DNA from: Parachlorella kessleri
Taxonomy: Eukaryota; Chlorophyta; Trebouxiophyceae; Chlorellales; Chlorellaceae
Reading direction: 5' to 3'
Assembly (NCBI GenBank): GCA_001598975.1
Contig: BBXU01003013.1
Span: 1-36,697 of the forward strand
DNA length: 36,697 nucleotides
Positions 12,301-23,200 of the stretch are shown here, piece after piece. Position 1 is the stretch's first letter. Each line of letters begins with the position of its first letter. Made by a program: the position numbers and the translations under genes. The notes beneath the pieces were generated by a model. That model was not told where the DNA came from. It made no database searches and saw only the letters and a list, made by a program, of their open reading frames with translations.

Positions 12301-12655
12301 GGTGCTAGAACCAGCAGCCATACGTAGAGCCTAGCGGGTCCAGCTGAATATCGTTGCATATGGCAAGGTCAGCATGCCTCTGGCCTGGCAGCGGGTCCTT
12401 CTGTGTGACTCTTGTGAGCATGGACTGCCAGAGGAACCTTTCCCGCCTGGGTGAATCGCTGCTGTGCAGGTGGACATCGTGTTCTACTTGTTTGGCAGCA
12501 AGGAGCATGGGCTCAATCCTCGCTACATGCACAAGGTGCTGAGCCGCCACCCCGCCACAGGGCTGCGCATCGTGTATGAGTACCAGGCGGGGCAGGCAGA
12601 CTCTGGCAAGAAGAGCCTCCTAGACTGCATCCGAGAGTGCCACTCCTCACTCTAG
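9396..12655 (+). CDS. MICU: Mitochondrial calcium uptake protein, plant-type MICU
   Basis: Exons 9396-9590, 9740-9799, 9893-9916, 10070-10207, 10400-10508, 10671-10803, 11180-11324, 11584-11664, 11878-12075, 12470-12655 give 422 aa in consistent phase. MICU proteins sit in the intermembrane space and gate the MCU channel by calcium. The N-terminus (MLLHRLFVRASSAGRF) looks like a mitochondrial presequence, followed by a hydrophobic stretch at about 38-55. Next come the family segments RRRLFFKYERRVRD and VFDYFASR. Two canonical EF-hand loops lie back to back: DLDGDGRISFEE (148-159) and DADNSGKIDAGE (182-193). This adjacent pair is the plant arrangement; animal MICU1 has one hand here. The C-terminal hand (370-381, GSKEHGLNPRYM) has lost the residues expected at loop positions 1, 3, 5 and 12. 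The last exon ends with two Cys (DCIRECHSSL). The start is the first ATG, next to the divergent CCDC146 gene. The family assignment is firm. Confidence 0.93.
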
Positions 12656-13597
12656 CAGGCTATAAACGAAAGGAAACTCATCTTGTGGGGGCTGCAGCTG
12701 TGTGGTGGTGTGGTGAGTGCCGCCGTGGCTTGCAGGGAGGTGGAGCGCGGGCGTGTTGATCGCTTTGTTTCAGACTTGCACTGAGAACTTCTTGTGCTGG
12801 CAGCTATTGGTGGCTGCCTTAGCTGGTAGAGTATTGCAATGCAGGTGGTGAAAGGCCTGTGTTAGACAAGCAGGACAGAGTGGTATTGCTTGGTGGGTGT
12901 CCTGTCAGGTGACTCGAACCGTGAGGTTGTTCATGTCTCTCGCTTACTTTTAAGTTTTTTGCCCCAGGCGTGTTATTGCTTCAGGCTTGACCAGAGCGGA
13001 GCACATACCTACGTACTTACAGCTGTACTGGGCAACCACAGTGCGTTTCAAACCTTGCGGAGGTGTGAGGGTAGGCATCCCACTTCTTGTATTGACAATA
13101 GTCTAAGTTCTGCACCACAAAGCGGGCCTTGCGAAGCCTCCATCAAAACTCTCAGCCTTGACTGCTTGCATCCATCCCGGCTTGCCTCGCCTCTGGTATC
13201 GCTCGGACCTGCACGATCCTGGTCTCCCTATCCAAAGTGGTGTGATCAGACGGCGGCCTCAGAAGTACCGCAGCGGTCGCCCCAGCTGGAGTCATGCTGA
13301 GAGCGCAGCTAGCCAGGGACGAGGGTCACAGGTAGGTTCGCTTCTCTATTGTTGGCAAGGTTCCTTGTTGAGACGGTGGTCAGCGAGGGCTTGCGGAGAG
13401 TCCAGCATGCTGCCCGGGTCTTGGGGCTGTTGACCTGGTTTCGAACATGGGCAGACCCCGCTTACCCCCCTCGTACGCCCCCCTTGCAGCTGATACTTGC
13501 TGCCAGGCACGTTTGAACGAGTCTCTGACTGCCTAGCACTGCAGGTAGCGAGGCACCTCTGTCACTGACCGGGTCGCTAGGACAGCCCTGCCATACT
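12656..13597. other. Intergenic: MICU 3' UTR and upstream region of the next gene
   Basis: I see no recognisable gene. A 136-codon frame at 12890-13300 (+) has no family resemblance and no coding-like composition. No TGTAA was found close after the MICU stop. For the downstream gene, an in-frame TGA at 13526-13528 precedes the ATG at 13598. Non-coding 5' exons could lie here but cannot be placed. Confidence 0.4.
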
Positions 13598-16500
13598 ATG
13601 CCACAAGGCCAGCCCGGCCCCAACACCCACACAGCAGCTCAAGCAAACGTCTCGGTCATTCCTTACGGCAAGCAGGCAACGTGCATCTTTGTGCCCCTGG
13701 AGCAGCCTCAGCCGAAGGGTAGTGATAACCAGCACCAGCAGCCTGGCAGCACAGCTGGTGGGCTCTACCCCGTGAGCTTCACGCCCAGCAACCAAACCGA
13801 GTGCGGCGCGCACATGAGCACCCAGCCAGTGCCCTTGCAGCATTATGGCGGCATGGCGGTTGGGGCGGTGTCAGGGGGCCCTCCAGACTCGACAACCTCA
13901 TCCTGCCAGCCCACTGCCAGCACCGAAGCCGCCACGATGTCCTTGCAGCAGGGTAGTGGCGCACCAGCCACCTCCAGCTGCGGCCTTGGCCAGAAAGGTG
14001 ACAGCTGTGGTGTTATGGGGTGCTTCGTAGGGTGGCTTGTTCTTAATGCTGTACCAAACTGGCTGTCCTGCCAGGGCCCCCAGTGCATTCCAAGTAGCAG
14101 TATGCATAAAACAACACCCAAGCAGCGAGTGAGAGTGTACGAAAGTGCAGCTGCACCGTGTGTGCGACAAAGGCCTCCAACTGGCCTTGAAAGCAGCCCT
14201 GAGCAACTGTGCCTTCCACCGTGCCCACATGTCTACAGGAATGGCAGGGCAGGCGGGCGATGCCCAGAGCCCCCCAGCACCCTCAGCGGGCGGCGCAAGG
14301 GGCGGCGGCCGGCGCCGTGTAGCGACAGCTGGCAAGAAAAGGGATCGTGACGACCCGCTCCTGAAAGCTGTGGAAGTGGGTAACCCTGTCTGGTGCCTGC
14401 GTGCATTTTCTCCAACTGGCTTCTTGTCCTTAGTTACATGTTCATGTTCATGTTCTTTTTGATTCCTGCCGATTGGGGCGAGGCTGTGTGTCTGCGTCTC
14501 AAGGGGCTTGAGCCATGTGTCTGCCATGTGTCTCCGCACATTGCCTGCCTTAAACATAGAAGGCAGAGCTTCTCCAGCCATAGATTATTAGATATCTTCG
14601 TAGTTTGAGGAGGAACATCCCAAGCCAAGCTTATTGGCACCCCAGGTAACTCTTTTTGCTGAGGTGTATGGCAGCATAGACGGCAGAACTCCTCACCTCA
14701 CAAGCAGGTGTAACATAGGATCCTTGCCGGCTGTCAAAGAGCACCCCGCACCACCCTTACTGCAGAGGTATATGGCAGCCAAGAAGGAACCGGATGTGGC
14801 GGCTTCGTTGTCGCAGCAGCTCCCAAGAGCGCAACGTCCCCGAACAGCACCAGGTGTGGTGCATGATTGGGTGTGCAAGCCGTGTGTGTCACAGCTGCAC
14901 ATTACACCCTTGGTAATGAGTAAACTTCTGCCTGCCACGGAGTCGCATTGTATAGAAAAAGAGGTGCCACCTGTGTCAAACTTTCTCAGCCTGGCTGCCA
15001 GCCGCTGTGCCCAATGCCCACCACCTGCACGCCCACTTGCTTGTACAGCCATGCCGCGGCCCTTGCATTGCCTGCCTTTGACCGTAATGTAGGATGCACT
15101 TCGCCTATTCCTCAGCAGCACATGGCGCATGCGTACATTTTTCACCGCCGGCAGACTTACGGCGGAGGAGTAACTGCCCCGAGACTTGGACCGGAGAAAA
15201 GTTTGAGCTGAAATGGTCAAGCCTGCAACCTATACCTCTCTGCAGGGGGCGGCAAGGCCAAGTCTGCCAGCACCAGCGGCACCCTCGGCTCCGCCGGGTC
15301 GCTGCCGTCAGGGCACGAGCATGGTGGGGCAGCAGGCGCAGTGGGCCACGGCAACAGGTCCGGACTGTCCCATGCGGTCCTTGGGCTACAGCTGGGATCT
15401 CCCAGCTACCCGGCAGGCGCCCAGCAAGGCTTGGGTGCCGCGGCTCTTGGGCTTGCTGGAGCGGCAGGCAACGCAGACCTACTAGCCACGTTGGACTCGC
15501 TTGCAGAGGGTGTGGCGGGCGGTGCTGCGGCCGGTCTGGAGGGGGCGGCCATGCAAGGGGTGCACATGGCGGCTGGCCAGCAGGCAGGTGCTGCAGCGCT
15601 GCCTGGGCACTTCTTGGGGCTTCACCAGCAGTATGAGTCGCTGGCAGAGCAGGTGAGTAACCAGCGGCAGTGTCAGTCAGTTGCCTCTGACTGAGCGAGC
15701 ATGGTGTCAAGCCCAGCAGCCTTCTGGGGAATCTGTTGGCCGAGGTCGATGCAGGCACCCCCTCAGGTGTATTCTTTGTAGTGGGGTCCTAGATGCACTA
15801 CGTAGGCCGACTGGCCAAGCCCTGCCAGGCATTAGTCAACCCCTGAGCGACCCTTGACAGTAGCGGCTGCGCCATTTGGATCAAGGACGGAAACCAACCC
15901 CTGCCTTGCAGATGGTCGGCGAGTTTGGCGACGACGTTGGCGCTTTCCTGATGGAGGCTGCCGCGCTGGGGCACGGCGGCAGCCCCTGGGCGGCGCCGCC
16001 CTTGCCCCCACAGGCTCCTCTGACTCACGAGGAGCTGGAAGAGGCGCGGCGGCAGCTGCGTGCCACAGCACAGCCGTTCCCTGTGGGCTACCAGTGGGTG
16101 AACCCCATGCCGCTGTCCGCTGAGCTGTTTGATCCCCTAGAGGTACCCGCCGCGGCGGCTGCGACGGGTGCGCGGGATGGAGGGAGGCTGGGCAGGGGCG
16201 GCAGCGGGCACGGCAGCGACAGCAACGGCGGCACACGGGGGCTGCTGGGCGCTGGGGCTGGCACTGGGACAGCCCGCCCTCCCCCAAGCTCAGCTGGCAG
16301 AAGCAGCAAGCTGGTAGTGCGGCCGTACCGGCAAGTGCCCAGCGGAGGCCAGCAGCAGCCGCAGCGGGGTCACAGCAGCGGCGCAGCCGCCCGGGCACGC
16401 TACCCAGTACGTGCTGCCAGGAGCAAACGGAAGAAGGAGGCGGGGTATGTGTCGTTTGACTCGGAGGAGGAAGATGCGCAGGATTTTTGAGGAAGTGGAG

Positions 16501-18127
16501 GACTCGGATGAAGTTCAGGTGAGCAGACTGCCTGTGAGTTGACCAACGTAGCCCCGTCTGCGTGCCTAGTTTTTGCCAACCTACCAAGGAGTTACCAGGG
16601 CAAACTGTTAGGTAATGGTAGAATCCAGGCCCTGTATTAGCTACCATGTTAGGTTGACTTGTTACCAGAGCATCCGCAATCTTATCTCGGTACCACATGT
16701 CGTGCAGGCGGCGGACCTTACCGACAGCGAGGACGAAGACTCGCGCCCTGCCTCCTCCGGAGCTCGGTCAAGTGCCAAGCCAGCCACAGGCCCAAGGCAG
16801 CGCCTTCCGCGCGAGCAGCAGGCAGCACTGCCGGCAGTCAAGCGCGAGCAGCCGTCAGATGCGGTCGTGCACCTATCGGTGCGGTCGCGCGCCCCCGGCG
16901 GCATTGGCAGGCAGGCTGCCAAGTACCAGCAAATGCTGGCTGCCGCTCCGGCGGCGGCCGCCGCCGCAGCTGGCGCGCGCGCCGCGCGGCAGGCAGTTGC
17001 CGGGGCGGCCACGCCGCTGACGGCAGGGCCGTTGGACGGCACCGGCCTTAGCCCGCTGCTGTCTCCCACCTTGGCCAGCCTGTTCCTGCCGGGCGGGGCG
17101 GGCCCCGCGGCGCCCATAGACCTTAATGTTGACCTGGAGCACCTGCTGGGGGAGTTTGACTTCAGTGGCGACATGGAGGTGCTGGGCTGCGTGGTCAAGC
17201 CGGACCCATCACCCGTCAAGGCTAATGGCACCGAGGTGGGTGATGTCTCAACCCTTGGGTGCACTCTGGATGTGCGATCAGCTCTGGTTTCTGGGCAGGG
17301 CATAGACCCTGGTAAGCATTGCAAGGGCGGACCGCTGTGGTGGCTCAACTGGGCCGACTGGGTCACTATGCCAAGCTGCTCATCCTGCTTGCCCTGGTCC
17401 TTTGTTGTGACCCTGAGCTTCAGCGTGGCTCAGCTGTCCGCGGCCTCTTCCTCCTCCCCCGCAGGTGCCTTCGTCTGCTGCGGCAGCTGCCGCTTGTTGC
17501 GGCAACGCCAAGCAGCACCATGCTGGGGCCGTGGGTGCCAGCAGCAGCGCCGCCACAGCCACCCAGGCAGCCAGTGCTTCTGCTGCGCCTCCTGCCCTGC
17601 TGAACCCTGCCCTGCCCGCAGCATGGGGCGGCAAGGGAGCTGCTGCTCCTCCACACCCGGCAGTCCTGCGAGTGGCCGCGGCGCCCATGCTGCCGCTGAC
17701 CCACGCTGCTTCTGGCGTGCGGGCCGTGGGAGCGTCAGCTCAGGCAGCGCAGCTGGCCCAGCAGCAGCAGGAGCAGGAGCCAGCGTCTCTGAGCCGTGCA
17801 GCCAGCCTGGATCCTTGCGTCTCCATTGGCGGTGCCATAGCCCCAGCCGCCGCGGCTGCTGCAGCTGTTACCGCCGGAGCGGCGGGGACCGGTGGGGAAG
17901 CAGACACAGTGGCCGGCTCCGTACTGGCGGAGAAGCTGGGTTGTGTGGGAGCGAAGGGCTCTGTGGAGGGCTTAGAGGCTGCTGCCATGCCAGCGGGATC
18001 ACTGCCAGGCGCTGCGAGCGGCGACGGGCTTGACTTGGTGGTGGCCTTAGGGGGCCGCCAAACCCCCTTGGGCTCGCCCCTGCTGCAGGGACTCATGTCG
18101 CCCACGGCCCTGGGCCAGTTTTTCTAG
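13598..18127 (+). CDS. Unknown low-complexity, probably nuclear protein, with a frameshift
   Basis: I do not recognise this gene. Exons 13598-13997, 14239-14375, 14766-14853, 15246-15652, 15912-16518, 16708-17235 and 17465-18127 join in consistent phase except for one base inside exon 5, giving about 942 aa. Visible features are basic clusters that could be nuclear signals (RRRVATAGKKRDRD, about 158-171; RSKRKKE near the end of exon 5), followed by acidic runs (FDSEEEDAQD, DLTDSEDEDS). There is a SUMO-type VKRE (about 590-593), a Q run and long Ala/Gly/Ser/Pro tracts. The more ordered pieces are LLKAVERYMAAKKEPDVA, ELEEARRQLRATAQPFPVGY and PIDLNVDLEHLLGEFDF. This fits a largely disordered nuclear regulator, but that is inference. 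In exon 5 the frame meets TGA at 16488-16490 unless one T of the run at 16484-16488 is surplus. It lies on the same strand as MICU, 942 bp downstream. Confidence 0.65.
14437..14454. repeat. (CATGTT)3 microsatellite
   Basis: Three perfect CATGTT hexamers lie in the second intron of the unknown gene. This is a short simple repeat with no implied role. Confidence 0.8.
16484..16488 (+). other. T5 homopolymer at an apparent +1 frameshift
   Basis: Upstream, the frame codes a basic then acidic segment (SFDSEEEDAQDF) and runs into TGA. Shifting by one base continues as FEEVEDSDEVQ to the donor at 16519, in the phase needed by the next exon, which opens AADLTDSEDEDS. The simplest explanation is one extra T, either an assembly or read error or a true lesion. 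Confidence 0.7.
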
Positions 18128-20174
18128 CAGCACTGGTGGCACTTTTGATTTGTCCACCTTTTGATTCTTCGGAGCTGTGGGAGCATGCGTGGCAGCAGCA
18201 CCCTTGCCTACGGGTTGTGTTGTTGGCCCTGGTTTCACCTTGGACGTCCAGGCCTGGCGTTTTCCCAGCCACCCTTTTGGAGCTGTTGAGAGGTTTGCCT
18301 CGGCAGCTGACCCACTGGGAGGTTGCCAGTTGCTTGGGCCTTGAATTTGCGTTCTGTGCTAAGCTTGGGCACGCCGCCTTGGTGCACTAGGATACCTAGG
18401 ACTCTGCCCTTACCTCTAATCGACTACTAGCACTCTCTCTTCTTTCCAACCACAACTGTCCAACACCTATTTTTCCTTGGCTTCACGTCCACAGCTCTTG
18501 CATAAGCTACCACCCTAATAAATACTGCTACTCCGGTGTGAGGTTGTTGTTGCGCCGCAAGCCCTACAGTTGTGCGCTCACATTTGGTGAGCGCAGCAGT
18601 TGTGCTGTGGGTTCTTATGTGGACCACTGCCTGCGTTTACCTGTTGAGGCTTGGCTTTGCGTGCCCTGCCAGCCGTTAATTTCACGTTCTGATAAAACTT
18701 ACACATTGTGTGCCTTGGTCAGAATCTTCCATGCGTGGGATGCTAAGCCAGAATACTTCATGATGGAGTTCAACTAGTTCACCTTCTCGCCAGTATGGCT
18801 GGGTGTGTTGTTACTGCAAGCTTATGTATGGTCAGCAAGGCCAGAAAAGTCTGGGGCAGTGACTAGTGTTGGCAAAAGCTGTGTTTGGCTTGTACACTGG
18901 GTGTGCTTGTGGTGGTTCAGCTGTTAGGACTTTGACCAGTGAGTACGGCTTCTTGCAACTGGCGGGTCACTAATTGTACCACAAATTCATGTTGGTGCGG
19001 CCAGCTCCCTTTTCATAATGTCTTCCCCTTCCTTCCCCTCCAAGCTCTAAACAAGCCTGGCGACTGGTATCCCTGCACAGGTCTGACAGGTCTAGATGCA
19101 TGCACAAGGCAATTGGGTCGCCTGCTGACCACCTTTGCTCAGAAATGATGGTATCAGGATCCAGCATCGATGCTAGGGTGTGAAGTCCGATGCCGAAGCA
19201 TATGCACATGTGACATCGCCGACAGGAGCAGCCTTCTACCCTAATCAAACAGGACAGCTACTAGCGTCAGTACAATGAACTCTGACCCCGGGCAATCTTT
19301 GGTCGATTAGTCATGACCAGCACGCTTACAGTTACAGTCTGCGACAGTGTACAGGAAGTGGATGAACTCTAGCCACTCGCACTCTAGAATGAGAAACCCG
19401 TCACACGACCTCAGCTAGCAAGTGTCACAACTCGAAGGCTGCAGCAGACAGACAAGAGGCGCTCGAGATACTCTCAGCACGTGACAGGGCTAGTCTGCCC
19501 ATTCACATACCACACTCACGCCACTGGCATGCCGACCTGCCATACAGCGGTTCACTTCTAGAAGTCCACCGCTCGTATGAGCACTACCTGGCAAGCCGTT
19601 GCAAAGCCAGCGAGTATGCTGTCACCTTGAAAAAGCTACTCACAGAGGAAACCACTGCACAAGCATTTGATATATATGGCAGCAAGGCTGCTATGACATG
19701 CCTGCCTTCCCTAGGAAGGTTGACATCCCAGGAGCGAGCTTCCTGCCAAGAACTCACTCCATGCTCCAGGTCATGCAACAGTAATGTGAGCCCACCAGCG
19801 GCATTGACGGGCACAGCGCATGCTGGGCATGCTCCGCCACCGTGCCACAGGATCCCCAATATCGCCAGTCAGCGCTTGCCGCTGCAGGCCACTTCAATAC
19901 CTTCCCTCTTCCTGCCTACCACAAGCCTTGGCTCACATGCGATCAATAAGCAGCCCGCCTAGCCGCTAAGATTGCACCCAGCTTTACTAGATCGCAACTG
20001 AACGTGGCCAGCCCAACCAGCTAGGCTTTCAGATGCAGCCAGCCGTGCATGAGGGCAGGCTGCACATGTGACCTCGTTATGTCAAACAAGACACCAGATA
20101 GTCCCTCAGCTGTGTGAGCCGTGCTTTGAGGGCAAGCCGCACCATGCACCTCGCTGTGTCAAAGAAGGCACCAG
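18128..20174. other. 2-kb convergent intergenic region
   Basis: This lies between the 3' ends of the unknown gene (+) and the MA3 gene (-). I see no credible coding exon. It should hold both 3' UTRs. AATAAA occurs on the plus strand at 18518-18523. Minus-strand TGTAA reads from 19336-19332 and 19330-19326, about 840 bases past the MA3 stop, so a long 3' UTR is possible. Two extra copies of a 77-bp repeat lie at the right end. Confidence 0.45.
18518..18523 (+). promoter_or_regulatory. Possible AATAAA poly(A) signal
   Basis: AATAAA lies about 390 bases past the stop of the unknown gene. Green algae normally use TGTAA, which I did not find nearer, so this is only a candidate. Confidence 0.2.
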
Positions 20175-20238
20175 CTAGTCGCTCAGCTGCAGCCAGCCGT
20201 GCTTGAGGGCGTGCTGCTTGAGCCCGTCAAACACCTCC
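20016..20238. repeat. Three tandem 77-bp units across a stop codon and 3' UTR
   Basis: Units begin with ACCAG at 20016, 20093 and 20170, an exact 77-bp period. The third unit carries the last codons of the MA3 gene (HALKHGWLQLSD and its TAG, read on the minus strand). The other two lie in the 3' UTR. Shared blocks include the region around CAGCCAGCCGTGC, GAGGGC and TGTCAAA. Copies have diverged at many positions. Confidence 0.85.
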
Positions 20239-23200
20239 CGGGCCTTGACAAAGTCAAGCACGAGGTCATCTAGCTGACCCTCCACCCGGCTAAAGCCCTT
20301 GGACATTTGGGTCTGCAAGGCGCAGCACGTGGCATAGTACGAGATTCCATTCAGCAAGGCGTGGACGGCAACGGCAAAATACCTGCCACGCAGAGGTCCC
20401 ACACATGTGTGTGAGGTATGTGAGGTACGAAAAGCCAGAGACCCCTGGGCACCTAGGTCCACAAAGGCATAAGGGCAGGCAGGTAAGCAAATTCTACCAA
20501 ATCATCCTACGGCTCCCAGTTTGTTTTGGCATCATATAGAATGATAATAGTCACGCGCTGAGAACTCTATGCCTGCAGGGGCTTGCTGGCAGGCTAGGCA
20601 GGGGCCACGGACAGCGGCCAGCCCTCATGCCACATCTCTCACCCACCATTCTCTCTCTCCTCAAAACCTTACCTGGTTCACTTCGCCTGTCTCATTCAGC
20701 TTGCCCAGCAGCCGCTCGATGGCCGTACGGTTGGCATCGCCCTCAAACGCCGACAGCAGGGCCCTGGAAAGACACACAGTGGCCAGGACCTCGTCATCTG
20801 TCGCAGCCTTTCAAGACCGTGGACACACAGAAAAACACTTGCTTAGGTACAGCTGCAGTGGGCGCTTGCACACAGATGCAATCAAGTGCTGCATGTTCCG
20901 CTTTTGTGCCGAGGCACTGCCATATCCACAACGACATAGGCACACCGCTGCCCTGTGCCGTCAGTAGCTCTAGAGTGGTTACATTTTCAACACTTCTCTT
21001 TCAGTGTTGGATTGTTGCGAGCTCATCTCTCGGCAGCGCCATGCAAAGACTGTGCAAGCATCCAAACAAGTTCCTCCCAAGCCGTTTTCCTGATGCAGGC
21101 CAAAGGTCCCCTCTGCATGCCATTTGCTAACCCTTGCAGGCACTGGTTGAGCTTCTGTCGCGCTTCCATGCTGAGGGGCAACATTCCCTTGTGCCCCTTC
21201 TACTAGAACAAGCAAGCATGTAAGCGCTCATAGCTCCCTGCCAGCACCACCAGTGTAAATGTGGAGTCACCTGTAGACAAACTCGTGGTGGTAGTGGGGC
21301 ACTGCAAGGTCATGCAAAGCGTTTTCAGCATCCTTGACGCTACTGTTGACCAAGTACTCCTGCAGTACAAAATGACACATTGGACATGGAAATGAAGTCC
21401 TCCTCAACGGATGGGTGGCCCCTTACCGAGGTGCGCTTAGCTAACCCTTTCGTATCGGGCACGCCTTCCCCCATTTTAAGATGTCAACCAGCACCCAACC
21501 CATGCCCCCACTCAGCTAGCTCCGGCATAAAGGCCGCTCCACACTGGCCGAACCCAGCAACATGGCCCTGCAGCTCTGCAAAACACTGATCAGCCTTATC
21601 ACAGATGCCCTCCAGTGCAGCGAGCTCATGGAGAGGCCGCCTGACGGTTGCCTGACGGGCGGGGCGGATACCCGTGCAGACAGCAGCAGTCCACACCTTG
21701 AGCACATCTAAGAAGTAGTAGCGCAACGCTACCTTAAGCAGGGTCGCCATGTCCTCCTTGAGCTGGTCTAGGGTGAGCGCGCCTCCATGCCAGCAGTTGG
21801 CCAGGCGCTCGGCCGCGTGGCGGGCCGACAGGGTGGCACCTGCAGCCGCCAAAGGCGTCATATGTTCTAGGTCCTTGATAGTATCAAACCCCCAAAGAAG
21901 GAGTACCCAACAAACACACAAAGTAACATCTGCTGGGGGAGGACCTACCCAACCACACCCACGGAGCGGTGCCAGCCACCACACTGCACAGCACTGCACA
22001 GACAACCTAAGGGAAGGAGCAGAGCTTCATTGTTGGGGCAGGGCTCACCTGTGGCCTGCACGACGCTCACTCCCAGAGACCCCGCCGGCAGGTGGGGCAC
22101 CACCTCCGCCAAGAACTTAGGGGGCAGCACCTCGTCTACAACCGCGCGACCTGCGGCAGACGCAGGGTATCACCCAGAAGGGGGTTCAGGGCCATGAGAA
22201 GCACGATGCCAGCAAGGACAGTAGGAAGTGATGCAGCGGTGGGACGCCGCCTGCTACAGAGCCAAATAGGTGACAAGCAAAGGTTGAGTCAAACAGGCAT
22301 GGAGCCCATGAAGCACCAGGCACTAGCACGCAGCCAGGAGAGCGGCCTGGGACACGAGGGAGGCAAGCAGCCCCTGTTGATCAACGATAGAAGCGCTGAG
22401 CCTTGGCTGCTATCCACATAGGGAAAGAGTGCCACTCCAGGAGCACTGATCCGTGCCATCAAGCCCTCACCTGGGAAGAGTGAGAGCAAGTGGGCAGCAT
22501 CCGGGATGTCTAGCGCCAGGTCATCAGCCCCAGCCAGCAGCCGGGTGAAGCCCAGCGCCATCTGTATCCAGGGCAGGAGAATCGTGCACTCATGCACCAT
22601 GATGTCTTTGTGGCCTTTCTGCAGCCTACATAGTATGGCCTAGGTCTCTCACCGGATGGCTGCTGCGTTCCGCACTTGAGTATTGTGGTTGCACTTCCGG
22701 GCCTCGGGAAGCCACTCCAAGACCTAAAACCACCGCCACTCTCCAGCCCCTTGCAGCATCCCTGTGACAGCTGATCACACCGCCGCCGGCACGCTCTTTT
22801 GCTTGGGCCCCTTGCCTAGCCTGGATCCGAGGAGATGCCATCGGACCCAAGGGCCCCCAGCCGCAAAGCATCTTCAACACCAACTCACCAACAAGCAAAC
22901 CAAGGAGAGTCTCAAAATCATGCCAAGAGGTCACTCAATGCCTACCTGGTCCGGGGAGATAGTGTCGGGTGTGAGGGACACCAGCAGGGTTGAGACAAGC
23001 TCCCGCTCCCTGTCCTTGCGATCCATTGCCAGCTGGACGGCCTGCCAATGACACATGATGACTGAGGGTTAGGTAAGCTGACAATTGCGATTGTAAGACT
23101 CACCACAAAACACTACTACAGGAATGAAGCGCACAGCACTATACCACAGCAGTAGCAGCAGCACAGCAGCAATGGAGGCTGCCAAGGGAGCCCTATCTTC

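Noticed and set aside
12905..12925. GGTTCGAGTC (minus strand), like a tRNA B box
   Set aside because: The flanks do not pair as a T stem, and no A box or acceptor stem is found at the right distance.
13898..17366. Long minus-strand frames (for example 13898-14581, 15105-15758, 15832-16698, 16662-17366)
   Set aside because: They mirror GC-rich exons of the plus-strand gene, have Pro/Arg/Cys-rich shadow composition, and lack phased splice sites.
16615..18033. A continuous 472-codon plus-strand frame
   Set aside because: Its first half is a true exon, but beyond the donor at 17236 it runs through an intron and then reads the last exon in a wrong, Cys-rich frame.
22664..22736. A possible extra exon reading VLEWLPEARKCNHN (minus) in the MA3 gene
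   Set aside because: Adding it would interrupt the conserved SPDQ-MALGFTRL junction, which matches the first MA3 domain (FPDQMRRGFL) without it.
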